DNA of 64,000 nucleotides from Deltaproteobacteria bacterium. GTDB lineage: Bacteria > Myxococcota > Kuafuiibacteriia > Kuafuiibacteriales > Kuafuiibacteriaceae. The notes below the pieces were generated by a model, which was given only the letters and a program-made list of their open reading frames with translations, ran no database searches and was not told the origin of the DNA. Positions 8,034-16,854 of this stretch are shown here, piece after piece. Made by a program: the position numbers and the translations under genes. The DNA lies in assembly GCA_016703535.1 (NCBI GenBank), contig JADJBV010000001.1:6066001-6130000 (forward strand), read 5' to 3'. Every line of letters begins with the position of its first letter. The stretch's first letter is position 1.

Positions 8034-10331
8034 CTAGCGGAGGGCGCAGAAGCCGAAGTTCGTGGATTCGCCGGGTCCCAACTCACGGTTCCAGTCGGCG
8101 CCACCGAAGTGGATCTCGCCGCGATCGGTCGAGGGGGTGGCGTTCCAGTGTTGCTGCAAGGTGCCCTCGACTTGGATGGCGATCTCCCACACCACCCGCT
8201 CCGTGCCGCCGTTGAGGACCGTCACCGCCTCGCAGTAGCCGGCGCCCCAGTCCGAGTCCCGGCGGGTCTCGAAGGTGACGTCGGTCGAAGGCGGCGGATC
8301 GGGTTCGGGATCCGGCTGCGGATCGGGATCCGGATCGGGATCCGGATCTACGAGCACCCCACCGCGGCGAAAGAAGTGAGGCGCGGCGATCAGCTGGCGG
8401 TAGAGGCCCTTCAGGTCCCCGGTGAAGGCCCCGCGGATCTGCTGTTCGGTGCAGGCCAACTCGGTGTGGGGATCCAAGCCGTAGGCGAACTGGACCCAGG
8501 TCTGGGCGTAGCAGTCCCGGACGTCCGGGCTGGCCGCCAACTTGTCGGCCAGGCCAGCCAGGTCGCTGAAGGTCCCGTTGCTCTGGGTGGTGCCAACGAT
8601 CTCTCCCGAAGCGTCCACCGGCCGACCACCATCGTTGTCCCGCAAACGGCCGATCCCGTCGAAGGCTTCGAAGCCAAAGCCGATCGGATCGATCAAGCGA
8701 TGACACCCTTGGCAAGGTTCGTTTTGGCTGTGGGCCAAATAACGCTCCCGGGTGCTGAGGTTGGGATCCAAACGAGGAGGTTCGGCGTTGACGCCGGGCG
8801 GGGGCGGCGGCAACGCCTGACAAAAGAAGCGCTCTCGGATCAACTTACCCCGGTGCACCGGCGAGCCGCTGTTGGGGCGAGCGTGGACCGTCAGGAGGCT
8901 GCCTTGGGTGAGCAGGCCGCGATGCAAGCCAGCTTGCACTTTCTTGAACCCATCGGGTCCGGCCGGCTCGCCGCTGCTCAGGCCGTAGTAGGCCAAGAGG
9001 GCGTCGTCGGCGTAGGAGTAGGGTGCGGTCAACAATCCACTCAATGTACCGTCTTCGCTCCAGACCGCGGCGATCAGGTGTTCGGTCTCTTGGCGCAACT
9101 TGGCCCGCAGAACGGGATCCAGCTGGGGATAAGTGGTGGTGTCTTTGGGCACAGTCTCCAGCCGCGACAGATCCAACCAGCCGTCGACGAAGCGCCCAAA
9201 CTGCGCCACCGCCGCGGGGGTCCCCAACAAACGCTCCAGCTCGGCCTCCAGGCCCGCCGGATCCAGGTCCCCGGCCGCCGCCCGATCGAGCAAAGTGTCG
9301 TCGGGTGGGCCGCCGGTGACCAAATACGCCAACTCGGTGGCCCGCTCGAAGTTCGTCAAAACGTAGCCGCTGCCGGCCTCGGCCACGCCGACCTCAGCCC
9401 GATAGAGGAAGTGGGGCGACTGAAGCAACGCCGTCAGCACCAGCTCGACGCCCGGCAAAAATCCCTCGTTGGCCGCGCCCCGGTAGAGGGTCAGGTACCG
9501 CTCGAGCTCGACCGCGCTGAGGGGACGACGGAAGGCCCGGCGGCCGAAGCGCTCCAGGAACTGCCGGGCGCAGGCTTCGTCGCCGTTCGCCGGCGCACAA
9601 GGCAAGATCCGCTCGGGGTTGGTGAGGGCCTGGGTGGCCAAAGACTCCGCCGCTTCGCGCAAGCGATCGGCTAAAAGCGGCGACACCCACAGATCGTCGG
9701 CGGCGTTTTCAAACCCGTGCCGAGCAGGATCGGCCGGGAAGCCGATCCCGTGTCGAGAGTCGACGCCCAACAGGGCCTCCACGGTGTGATCGTATTCGAC
9801 CCGGGACAAACGCCGCAGCAGTCGGCGCCCGGCTTCGGGTTCGGTGCAGCGAAGAGGCGGCGCCACCTCGGCGTCGCAGCGGTCATTGCGGGCGCCCTCC
9901 ACGAAGCGGGTCAACGCCGCGTATTCGGGGCCGCTGTCGGCGATCAACTTTCCGCCGGTGTGACCACTCGGGTGCAGCAGAGTAGGCTTCAGCAACAACA
10001 CCGGTCGTTCGGCCAGCTCGGCCCGGGCCACCAAGGCCGCCGCCCGGTAGTTGTGCAGCGTCGCCGCCGGCGTGCCCGCGCCGTCGAGGACCATCCGGGT
10101 GGACTTGGCGATGCCTTCGGCTTGGTGACAACCAAAGCAGCGGATCTGGAGGATCGGCCGCTCCAACTCGACGGCGAAGCGCTCCAGCTCTTCAGCGCAA
10201 GGCGCGGGGATCGACTCGAGGTCCGGAGGGCCCAACGGGGGCTCGAGCGGCGGATCACCTTCGCCCGAGCCAGAGGCCCCGAAGCGACAGCCGGTGAAGA
10301 ACAGGAACCAGAGGAGGTGACGCGTGTTCAT
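8034..10331 (-). CDS. DUF1592-family dihaem protein with a C-terminal CBM2-like domain
   Basis: A protein of 765 residues with a short lipoprotein-like signal (FLFFTGC). The order matches the planctomycete/myxobacterial family DUF1587-DUF1595-DUF1592-DUF1588-DUF1585. An N-terminal CxxCH haem site (CFGCH) is followed by LSRVEYDHTVEALLG (DUF1587), FLERFGRRAFRRPLS (DUF1595), ALLQSPHFLYRAE (DUF1592), a second CxxCH (CQGCHRLIDPIGFGFE, DUF1588) and a DUF1585 tail. An unusual (DP)n linker at about 659-685 then leads to about 80 residues that look like a family 2 carbohydrate-binding module (DWGAGYCEAVTVLN, HWNATPS, GPGESTNFGFC). The stop of the DUF1552 gene overlaps its start by 4 bases. The family's reaction is unknown; the CBM suggests action at a polysaccharide. 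Confidence 0.85.
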   Translation of the reverse strand: MNTRHLLWFLFFTGCRFGASGSGEGDPPLEPPLGPPDLESIPAPCAEELERFAVELERPILQIRCFGCHQAEGIAKSTRMVLDGAGTPAATLHNYRAAALVARAELAERPVLLLKPTLLHPSGHTGGKLIADSGPEYAALTRFVEGARNDRCDAEVAPPLRCTEPEAGRRLLRRLSRVEYDHTVEALLGVDSRHGIGFPADPARHGFENAADDLWVSPLLADRLREAAESLATQALTNPERILPCAPANGDEACARQFLERFGRRAFRRPLSAVELERYLTLYRGAANEGFLPGVELVLTALLQSPHFLYRAEVGVAEAGSGYVLTNFERATELAYLVTGGPPDDTLLDRAAAGDLDPAGLEAELERLLGTPAAVAQFGRFVDGWLDLSRLETVPKDTTTYPQLDPVLRAKLRQETEHLIAAVWSEDGTLSGLLTAPYSYADDALLAYYGLSSGEPAGPDGFKKVQAGLHRGLLTQGSLLTVHARPNSGSPVHRGKLIRERFFCQALPPPPPGVNAEPPRLDPNLSTRERYLAHSQNEPCQGCHRLIDPIGFGFEAFDGIGRLRDNDGGRPVDASGEIVGTTQSNGTFSDLAGLADKLAASPDVRDCYAQTWVQFAYGLDPHTELACTEQQIRGAFTGDLKGLYRQLIAAPHFFRRGGVLVDPDPDPDPDPQPDPEPDPPPSTDVTFETRRDSDWGAGYCEAVTVLNGGTERVVWEIAIQVEGTLQQHWNATPSTDRGEIHFGGADWNRELGPGESTNFGFCALR
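8924..8937. repeat. GCAAG-N4-CTTGC palindrome, site 2
   Basis: Exact copy with spacer CCAG, inside the DUF1592 gene. Confidence 0.8.
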
Positions 10332-11602
10332 CCGATCAACCCCTCCAAGGTGCCCGTGCCCCCGGCTGGATCACCGAAGGTCGGGTTGTTGAGGCCCATC
10401 AGCTGGCACACCGAAACCAACAAGCGGTTGTGCGCTTGTCCCGGATAACGAAGGTATCTCCCGGTGCGGAGCGCCCCACCGGCGCCGCCGGCCAACACGA
10501 AGGGGACCGAACGACACTCGTGGAGGCGGCTGTCGCCCATCTCTTTGGCCCACACCACCAAGCTGTGATCGAGCAAACTCCCGGTGCCGCCGGGTTCGGG
10601 CAAGGCGTCCAGGCGCTCCACCAAGTAGCGGAACTGCTCGGCGAACCAACGTTCGGCCAACACAAACTGCATCACCCCGGCGGCGTTGCCGTCGTCCATG
10701 TGAGAGAGGGCGTGGTGCCCTTCGCTGATCCCCAACCAAGAAAAAACCGTGGGGCTGACGGTGTGACTATATTGAATAGAAGCAACTCGGGTTTGATCGC
10801 AGGCCAAAGCGGCCACCATCAGGTCGGTCTGGGCCCGGCCCACCGCCGGGAAGTTGTCGTTGGCTTGGGCGTCCAAGGTGAAGGCGGGCGGGCCGGCGCA
10901 GGTGTCGGCGTTGCCCCCAGTCATCAGGCCTCGTTCGCTCTGGCGGAGCGCGTCCAGGTGGGCCTCCAGCTTGACCCGCTCGTCGTTGCCCAGCTGCTGT
11001 TTCAGGTCACCCAACTCGGCCCGCACCAGATCGAGGACACTCTTCCGCTTCAGGTAAAGGGCATCGACCGGAGCCCCGGCGTTGCCGAAGAGCCGCCGAG
11101 CCACCCGGGCCGGTTCATCGTCGGGGGCCACGAACTGGCCGGCGCTTTGATAAGACATCCGAGTCTGGACGCCTCCACCCCAAGCGCTGGTGTGGACCCC
11201 CAACTCCAGCGAAGGGAAGCGGGTCCCGGCTGCAAGTTGGCTTGCAACATATTGATCGACCGAAGCGCCGCCGCTGGCCGAACCCGCGCCGCCGCCGCCG
11301 GTCAACATGGCACCCATGCCGCCCTCGTGGTTGGCGGCGTTGAAGAAGTCGAGGCCATCGACCACCACCAACTTGTCCTTGATCGGGGCCAGGGGCTCCA
11401 AGATGGTCCCGGCCTCGAAGCTGAAGTTGGTCTCGCCCCCGGTCGGCCGCCAGTGCCGCAATACGGATCCGTTGGGCGAAAAGAAGACGATCAATCGTTT
11501 GGCCGCCGCCCGGCTCTGGGCCAGGGCCCGCCCCTCGAGGAGCCGCCCCGACAAGATCGCGGCGCCCAGGCTGGCCAAAAAGGTCCGACGATTGGTCATC
11601 AC
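10328..11602 (-). CDS. DUF1552 family protein with a Tat signal
   Basis: A protein of 424 residues. The N-terminus has a twin-arginine motif (NRRTFLASLGAA) followed by a hydrophobic stretch and an ALA-type cleavage region, so it is exported folded. The body matches DUF1552 proteins (FFSPNGSVLRHWRPTG, ALTCDQ-type regions, SHTVSPTVFSWLGISEGHHALSH, LVVWAKEMGD). These proteins occur next to DUF1592 proteins in myxobacteria and planctomycetes and have an alkaline-phosphatase-superfamily flavour (DUF1501-like), but no activity is established. Its last 4 bases overlap the start of the DUF1592 gene, so the two are one operon and probably one export complex. The gene is divergent from the one at 11780. 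Confidence 0.88.
   Translation of the reverse strand: MMTNRRTFLASLGAAILSGRLLEGRALAQSRAAAKRLIVFFSPNGSVLRHWRPTGGETNFSFEAGTILEPLAPIKDKLVVVDGLDFFNAANHEGGMGAMLTGGGGAGSASGGASVDQYVASQLAAGTRFPSLELGVHTSAWGGGVQTRMSYQSAGQFVAPDDEPARVARRLFGNAGAPVDALYLKRKSVLDLVRAELGDLKQQLGNDERVKLEAHLDALRQSERGLMTGGNADTCAGPPAFTLDAQANDNFPAVGRAQTDLMVAALACDQTRVASIQYSHTVSPTVFSWLGISEGHHALSHMDDGNAAGVMQFVLAERWFAEQFRYLVERLDALPEPGGTGSLLDHSLVVWAKEMGDSRLHECRSVPFVLAGGAGGALRTGRYLRYPGQAHNRLLVSVCQLMGLNNPTFGDPAGGTGTLEGLIG
11232..11245. repeat. GCAAG-N4-CTTGC palindrome, site 3
   Basis: Exact copy with spacer TTGG, inside the DUF1552 gene and read there as A-S-Q-L-A. Confidence 0.8.
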
Positions 11603-11779
11603 CCCTGATAGAGGCCTTGGCCCGGCGGATCGGGTCAGGGGGCCGGGCGTTTTCGGCGGCTTAGCTCAAACCACTGAAGTTACAGATGATTCTCAACGGG
11701 ATTTGAAATCGGCGGGACCCCGCAGCCGGCCGCAAAAGCGTTCGGTGTCCTGGCGCGCTGCCGGTAGGATGCCCGCGCC

Positions 11780-12715
11780 TTGAGCCTGCCTGTTTGCCTG
11801 TTGATCGTCGGCGTGAGCCGGGCCTTGTTGGTGGGTCCGGACGACCCCGTGCTCGAGGCCCGGGTTGCAGGACAACTTGCGAGTTCGGAGTGGAACCTCG
11901 AGGCCAAAGTGGCCGCCAGCCCCACCGACGCTGAAGCCGAGGGCTTGGCCCGTTCGCTGGCCGACGGCGCTCGGGCGGTGATCTTCCTCGACTGGCGTCC
12001 GGGGGGCGCCGAGTTGAGGCTCCACGATCTGAGCCGCAAGGAACGTTGGGATCGGAGCTTGAGTTTGCCTGACGATCCTTCGGCGGCCAAAGAGGCCTTG
12101 GCCTTGGTGATCCGATCGATGTTGGCCGAACTCGAACCGGTGGCCGGCGTGACGCGCCCAACCGAAGCGCCGATCCCAAGCCCGAACCCAGCGGGCTGGT
12201 GGTTGGGCATCGGCTGGCGGAGCAGCCTCGACGGAGAAGCGCCGATCGGACGCCATGGGCTTTCGTTTTGGGGGGGGCGCGGCTTTGGACCTTGGGCCTT
12301 GGGCCTGGAGGTGGAGCTGGGGCTGCCGGCCCGCAGCGTCGATCCATATACTGAATTGACCGTCAGCCGGCACGGGCTCGGGCTGCTGGGCCGCTACGGC
12401 GCGGATCAAGCGGGTTGGGACTGGGGCCTCTCAGCCCGGGCCACGGCGACCGGCTACCAACGATCGACCACCACCTCGACCCCTGGGGTCAGCCCCACCG
12501 GCAGCCAGCTCAGCTTCGGCGCCGAAGTGGGCCTGAACTGGGTGGCTCGGTGGGCGCCCGATTGGGCCGAGGGCGGGGGGATCGAGCTGGAGTTGGGGGC
12601 CTTGGCCGCCTTGGGCACCCCTCGCTTCGCCTACCAGGTGGGCCCGGAAGTCCTTGAACGGAGCCAACTTTGGGCCCTTCAGCCTCGGGCCGCCCTCGCG
12701 CTGACCTGGCGATGA
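11780..12715 (+). CDS. Unknown secreted protein with a barrel-like C-terminus
   Basis: A protein of 311 residues with a TTG start; GTAGGAT about 9 bases upstream is the only ribosome-site-like sequence. The N-terminus is hydrophobic (LPVCLLIVGVSRALLVG). About 110 residues resemble a small alpha/beta domain (ARAVIFLDWRPGGAELRL). The C-terminal 170 residues alternate polar and hydrophobic residues with many Trp, Gly and Tyr, as in an outer-membrane beta-barrel. I do not recognise a family. It lies 60 bases upstream of a sigma factor gene on the same strand and may belong to that operon. A one-mismatch copy of the window's palindrome (GCAGG-ACAA-CTTGC) is at 11867-11880. Confidence 0.6.
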   Translation: MSLPVCLLIVGVSRALLVGPDDPVLEARVAGQLASSEWNLEAKVAASPTDAEAEGLARSLADGARAVIFLDWRPGGAELRLHDLSRKERWDRSLSLPDDPSAAKEALALVIRSMLAELEPVAGVTRPTEAPIPSPNPAGWWLGIGWRSSLDGEAPIGRHGLSFWGGRGFGPWALGLEVELGLPARSVDPYTELTVSRHGLGLLGRYGADQAGWDWGLSARATATGYQRSTTTSTPGVSPTGSQLSFGAEVGLNWVARWAPDWAEGGGIELELGALAALGTPRFAYQVGPEVLERSQLWALQPRAALALTWR

Positions 12716-12764
12716 CGCTACGGTTTGACCCGGTTTAGGGGCGCCCGGCCTCTGTCCAGGTGTG

Positions 12765-12770
12765 AGGAGG
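12765..12770 (+). promoter_or_regulatory. Ribosome-binding site that fixes a TTG start
   Basis: A perfect AGGAGG five bases before TTG at 12776. It decides the start of the ECF sigma gene in favour of 12776 over TTG at 12725. Confidence 0.75.
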
Positions 12771-12775
12771 AAAGT

Positions 12776-13315
12776 TTGGCGAGTCGCCCGGTCGATCCCC
12801 GGATCCAACGGGCCCAACGCGGCGATCGAGAGGCCGCCGGCGCTTTGCTCGAGGAGCTCCTCCCCAAGGTCCGCAACCTGGTGCGTTATTTGGTGCGAGG
12901 TGACGCGGAGGTCGACGATCTCTCCCAAAAAGCGCTGTTGGCGATCCTGCAAGGGCTCAAGTCCTACCGAGGCGAAGGTGAGCTGGTGAGCTGGGCCAAC
13001 AAGATCACGGTGCGGGAGACGATCCGCAGCCGCAAAAAGGATCGGGCCGACCGGGCCGCGTTGTCGGCGATCGGCCCCGAGCTCGAGCTGTTGAGCGCCG
13101 CGACCCCCGATCCGGATCGATATTTGGCGAGGCGAGCCGCGGTGCGCCGCTTGGAGACCTTGCCCGAGGATCAACGAGACGTGGTGGTGCTGCACCACGT
13201 GCTGGGGATGAGCGTGCCCGAGTTGGCCGACGAGTTGGGCTTGCCCTTCGACACCGCCAAGAGCCGGCTGCGGCTGGGCATGGAGAAGTTGCGCGCCGAG
13301 GAGGAGGCCCCATGA
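12776..13315 (+). CDS. ECF RNA polymerase sigma factor (second)
   Basis: A protein of 179 residues from a TTG start placed 5 bases after a perfect AGGAGG. Region 2 (RNLVRYLVRGDAEVDDLSQK, LVSWANKITVRETIRSRK) and region 4 (LPEDQRDVVVLHHVLGMSVPELADELGL, followed by AKSRLRLG) are both complete. The stop overlaps the next start by 4 bases (ATGA at 13312-13315), so the membrane/TPR protein that follows is the likely partner or anti-sigma factor. It differs clearly in sequence from the sigma factor at 7364-7957. Its targets are unknown; the operon contains a secreted lipoprotein as third gene. Confidence 0.9.
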   Translation: MASRPVDPRIQRAQRGDREAAGALLEELLPKVRNLVRYLVRGDAEVDDLSQKALLAILQGLKSYRGEGELVSWANKITVRETIRSRKKDRADRAALSAIGPELELLSAATPDPDRYLARRAAVRRLETLPEDQRDVVVLHHVLGMSVPELADELGLPFDTAKSRLRLGMEKLRAEEEAP

Positions 13316-14151
13316 GTGATCCACTTTTGCCTCCCTTGGACGATGGGCCCGGCCCGGCTCGACCGTTGTCCCCCGCCGAGTCCCAGGCCTTGGTGCGCCG
13401 CACCTTGGAGCTTCACTTTCAAGCACCGCGTCGCCGCTTCGCGCCCTGGGCGATCGCGTCCAGCGTGGCCTTCTTTTTGGCCGCCTCCAGCGCCACCGCG
13501 GCCTGGTGGATCGGCCAACGCCAACCCGAGGCCCGGGCTCGGACGATCACCCCACCGCCGCCGGCCCCACCCCTGCCCCCGCCACCGGCCTCGGTGACGA
13601 CCGAAACCACCGCCGCACCGGCACCTGCGGCCCCTCTCGAAAGTGCAAGACAACTTGCAGATTCTCCGGAGCCGCCGATCGAGATCGAAGACTCGACCCC
13701 GACCCCCAAAAGGAAGGCCCCTCGGAAGGTCACGCCACCGCGGCCCGGGCCCGGCCCCAGCCCCACGGTCGAGGCCGCCGACCTGTTGGCCGAGGCCAAC
13801 GCCTTGTTGGCCAAAGGTGAGGTGCGAGAGGCCGAACGGCGCTACGTGGCGGTCACCGTCCGTTTCCCCGGTACTTCGTCGGCGTATGTGGCCTGGGTCG
13901 CCGCCGCCGGTTTGAGGCTCGAGCACCAAAAAGATCCGAGCCGAGCCGAACGAGCCTACCAACAGGCCCTGGCCTTGGATGGCCGGGGGCCCTTGGATCC
14001 CGAGATCCGTTATGGTCTGGCCGAATGTTATCGGGCCTTGGGCCAGGTCGACGCCGAGCGGGCCGCTTTGACCGCGTTTTTGGCGGGGCGCCCGAGTGGG
14101 CCCCGGAGGGCCCGAGCCGAACGGCGCTTGGCCGAACTCGGGGCGCCGTGA
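13312..14151 (+). CDS. Membrane protein with a short cytosolic N-terminus and TPR-like periplasmic part; possible anti-sigma factor
   Basis: A protein of 279 residues. About 43 residues precede one membrane segment (WAIASSVAFFLAASSATAAW). Then comes a Pro/Ala-rich spacer (about 70-150) and a C-terminal region with TPR-type helices (LLAEANALLAKGEVREAERRY, RAERAYQQALALDGRG, YGLAECYRALGQVDAERAAL). The position directly after and overlapping an ECF sigma gene, and the single-pass topology, suggest an anti-sigma role. The N-terminal part has no zinc-binding motif and is not a recognised anti-sigma fold. Its stop overlaps a GTG of the next gene. Confidence 0.75.
   Translation: MSDPLLPPLDDGPGPARPLSPAESQALVRRTLELHFQAPRRRFAPWAIASSVAFFLAASSATAAWWIGQRQPEARARTITPPPPAPPLPPPPASVTTETTAAPAPAAPLESARQLADSPEPPIEIEDSTPTPKRKAPRKVTPPRPGPGPSPTVEAADLLAEANALLAKGEVREAERRYVAVTVRFPGTSSAYVAWVAAAGLRLEHQKDPSRAERAYQQALALDGRGPLDPEIRYGLAECYRALGQVDAERAALTAFLAGRPSGPRRARAERRLAELGAP
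13645..13658. repeat. GCAAG-N4-CTTGC palindrome, site 4
   Basis: Exact copy with spacer ACAA, in the linker of the membrane/TPR gene, read as A-R-Q-L-A. Confidence 0.8.
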
Positions 14152-15506
14152 ACCGGGCCTACGTCCTCCTCTTCACCCTGGTCGCCTGCCGACAGCTCGA
14201 CGTGATCGCCGAGCTCCCGGCCGACGGCGGTGGTGCAGACGTCGGGACCTTGGACGCCAGCGCCGACGCCGGGCTGGACGCGGGACCAGGCGCCGATGGC
14301 GGCTTCTGCGAAGGGCAAGGGCCGGTGGTGTTGGTCGGAGATCAAGGCCGGACCTTGTGCAGCGGCCGCCTCGCCGAAAGCACCTTCCGCTACGCGCTCT
14401 GCAGCTGTGAAGGCTACGTGGGCAACCATCGGCTGGTCACCGACGCCTTCGACAGCCGTGAAGGCCCCTTTACCAGCGCCGAGGTCGGCGGGTCGGTCGG
14501 GATCAACGGCCGCTTGGCCACCGCTGGCGACACCGAGTTGGGCGGGACCTTGAGGGCCGGCGACGCGGTCCAGGTCAGCGGCCCAGCGCGCCTGGCGGTC
14601 GCGGCCGACCTGTTTGTGCAAGGTGACTTGCGGGCCGACGGCACGGTGGAGGTCGCCCGCAGCGCCCAGGTCGGCGGCGCCGTGGACGTCCCGGATCTGC
14701 GAGTGGCCGGCACCTTGACCACCGCCCCAGGTGCGGTGGTGCAGCTCCACGGCGGCGGCCAACTGGGCGGCCAAACCACGGGGCCGGTGAGCGTACCCCC
14801 ACCCTGCGCCTGTGGAGCCGATCAACTCTTCGACGTCGCCGCTTGGGTGGCCGCCCAACGCAGCGACAACCACAACTCGCGGATTGGCCTTGGCGAAGGC
14901 GACTGGCAAAACTTAGCGACAGATCTGACCGTCAACCTACCCTGCGGCCGTTATTGGGTGAACGCCGTCGGTGGGGCCGGCGGCTTAACTTTGCGCCTCG
15001 AAGGTCGGGTCGCCCTCTTCGTGAGTGGTGATCTCTCATTGCAAGCTCCCTTGCAGATCGACACCAGCTTGGGCGGAGAGCTGGATCTCTTCGTGGCCGG
15101 CAACGTGGTCAGCGCCGGGCGCCTGGATCTGGGGGACGCGGCCAACCCCGCCCGGGTCCGGCTCTACGTCGGCGGCAACGGGACCCTGGAGCTCAGCGGC
15201 GGCGGCGTCTTCGCGGGCAACGTCTACGCACCAAGGGCCGAGCTGGTCAGCAGCGCCGCCCTGGAGGCCTTCGGCTCACTCTTCGTGCGGAGGGTGGCCC
15301 TCTCCGATCAGCTGATCATCCACTACGACACCGCGGTCCTGGACAACGGCGCCGAGTGCCCCCCCACCGACGGTCGCTGCGACAGCTGCTTGGATTGCCG
15401 CAACCAAGCTTGCAACGGCGGCAGCTGTGGCGCCTGCGTCGATGACGGGGACTGTTGTGCGCCGCTGTTCTGCGTGGGCGGCACCTGCGTGGCCGACCCG
15501 TTCTGA
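14148..15506 (+). CDS. Predicted lipoprotein with bactofilin-like repeats and a Cys-rich tail
   Basis: A protein of 452 residues from GTG at 14148, overlapping the previous stop (GTGA). The signal ends in TLVAC. A short Asp-rich tether follows. The body has many short turns and repeated hydrophobic residues (VGGSVGINGRLATAGDTELGG, VQGDLRADGTVEVARSAQVGG type), as in bactofilin or right-handed beta-helix proteins. The last 60 residues hold about 12 Cys, with CDSCLDCRNQACNGGSCG and CVDDGDCCAPLFCVGGTC. It is the third gene of the sigma operon. I infer a surface filament or cell-wall-associated protein. It carries two exact copies of the window's palindrome. Confidence 0.75.
   Translation: MNRAYVLLFTLVACRQLDVIAELPADGGGADVGTLDASADAGLDAGPGADGGFCEGQGPVVLVGDQGRTLCSGRLAESTFRYALCSCEGYVGNHRLVTDAFDSREGPFTSAEVGGSVGINGRLATAGDTELGGTLRAGDAVQVSGPARLAVAADLFVQGDLRADGTVEVARSAQVGGAVDVPDLRVAGTLTTAPGAVVQLHGGGQLGGQTTGPVSVPPPCACGADQLFDVAAWVAAQRSDNHNSRIGLGEGDWQNLATDLTVNLPCGRYWVNAVGGAGGLTLRLEGRVALFVSGDLSLQAPLQIDTSLGGELDLFVAGNVVSAGRLDLGDAANPARVRLYVGGNGTLELSGGGVFAGNVYAPRAELVSSAALEAFGSLFVRRVALSDQLIIHYDTAVLDNGAECPPTDGRCDSCLDCRNQACNGGSCGACVDDGDCCAPLFCVGGTCVADPF
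14618..14631. repeat. GCAAG-N4-CTTGC palindrome, site 5
   Basis: Exact copy with spacer GTGA, in the bactofilin-like lipoprotein gene, read as V-Q-G-D-L. Confidence 0.8.
15041..15054. repeat. GCAAG-N4-CTTGC palindrome, site 6
   Basis: Exact copy with spacer CTCC, second copy in the same gene, read as L-Q-A-P-L-Q. Confidence 0.8.
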
Positions 15507-15519
15507 GGCCACGCCCAGC

Positions 15520-16854
15520 TCAACGCCGGGAGGGCAACTCCAAGAGGGGAAGGGTCAAGGTCGAGCTGATGGTCTGGCCCACGGTGGCGGTGAGGGTGGC
15601 CCGGATCGAAACCGGCACTCCCAGGGGCGCACTCGAGCGGATCACCCGGGCCCGGGACACGGGTTCAGCGCCGGCGTTGATGGTGAGGCCGTCCGGGAAG
15701 ATCACCCAGGGATCACTTTGGGACAACTCGATGGCGCTGGCCGGCAACGCCAAAAGGCCCGACCGATCCAAGGCCCTGAGCCGCAGTCGAGCGCCGTTGC
15801 TCAACTCCTCTGGGTGATCGATCTCGAGCTCCAGGCGTTCGGCGGGTCCTGGCGTGCGCGAGGCCGGCAGGTGGTTGAGCTCCAGCTCAGCCCTCAGCGG
15901 CTCACGATCTTCGAGGCGGAGTTCCGCCTCGAAGCGAACTCGACCCACGCCGGTGAAGCTGCGTTCGAACCGGCCGGGCAGCCGTTGATCCTGTTGGGGC
16001 GGATCTTCCAGCCCGGGGAAGATGATCCTCAGATCGACCGGCGCCTCGGCGCCGACCCGTTGCCCCGCCGCGTTCCGGCCAAACACCGTGATCCGCACCC
16101 GCTCCGGGCCCGCGCTCGAAGTGAAGATGGGATCACCCGGCGGCAGCGGCCCCCGATCCGTCTGAAGTTCGAACTCCAACGAACGGACCGCCTCGGGCGG
16201 CAGGGGATCCAAGGGATCGGCCACCTCGAAGATCGCCACCGACTCGGTCTCTCGGGCCACGTAGAGGCCAGCCCCGCCGACCAACGCCGGCTCCTCCGCG
16301 GGATCGGTGCCTTGGTCGTAAGCCAGCTCCGCCGTCAGCGGTCCGGTCGGGAGGATCACGCTCACCACCCCAACTCGCCCCGGGGCCACCGGGAGCTCGG
16401 CGATCGGCGTTTTGTTGTCCCGGTTTCGAAAGCGCAGGCGCACCGGATCCTGCAGCCGGCGATCGAAGGTGAAGCTCAACACCCCGGCGGGTTCGGCGAC
16501 CAAACCGATCCGCTGTTGTTCTCGGCCGAGGCGCACCGTCCGTAGGGCTCGGGCCACGTAGGCCGGCATCACTCCCCCCAAACTTGCGGGTCCGGGACGA
16601 TCGGTCCGGGCCACCGCCCTCAACTCCAAGGGCACCTCGGCGGGGACCCCTAGGGCAAAGATCTGAGTGTCGGGGCCGGCGGTGGCGGTGGCCACCACCT
16701 GCTCCCGCTCCAGGTCGACCACGGTGATCGTCAAGGAGCGGACCCGCTCCGGCACCGCCGACAGCCCCACCTCCACCGTGGTCCAGGGCACCTCACTTTG
16801 GCAGGCCACCAGCCCCAGGAACCCGGCCACGATCAGGCGTCGTTCATTCCTCAC
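15520..16854 (-). CDS. Predicted lipoprotein with several Ig-like or beta-sandwich domains
   Basis: About 444 residues from GTG at 16854, chosen because the residues that follow form a lipoprotein signal (RNERRLIVAGFLGLVAC). The start overlaps the end of the FecR gene by 11 bases. The body is almost all beta-type sequence with repeated segments of about 90 residues (VRSLTITVVDLE, VRLRFRNRDNKTPI, VRSLEFELQTDRGPLPPGD, ERLELEIDHPEELSNGARL). I do not recognise a named family. It is the last gene of a three-gene minus-strand operon with a FecR-domain protein and a TPR/barrel protein, and it converges with the sigma operon with 13 bases between the stops. Confidence 0.7.
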   Translation of the reverse strand: MRNERRLIVAGFLGLVACQSEVPWTTVEVGLSAVPERVRSLTITVVDLEREQVVATATAGPDTQIFALGVPAEVPLELRAVARTDRPGPASLGGVMPAYVARALRTVRLGREQQRIGLVAEPAGVLSFTFDRRLQDPVRLRFRNRDNKTPIAELPVAPGRVGVVSVILPTGPLTAELAYDQGTDPAEEPALVGGAGLYVARETESVAIFEVADPLDPLPPEAVRSLEFELQTDRGPLPPGDPIFTSSAGPERVRITVFGRNAAGQRVGAEAPVDLRIIFPGLEDPPQQDQRLPGRFERSFTGVGRVRFEAELRLEDREPLRAELELNHLPASRTPGPAERLELEIDHPEELSNGARLRLRALDRSGLLALPASAIELSQSDPWVIFPDGLTINAGAEPVSRARVIRSSAPLGVPVSIRATLTATVGQTISSTLTLPLLELPSRR

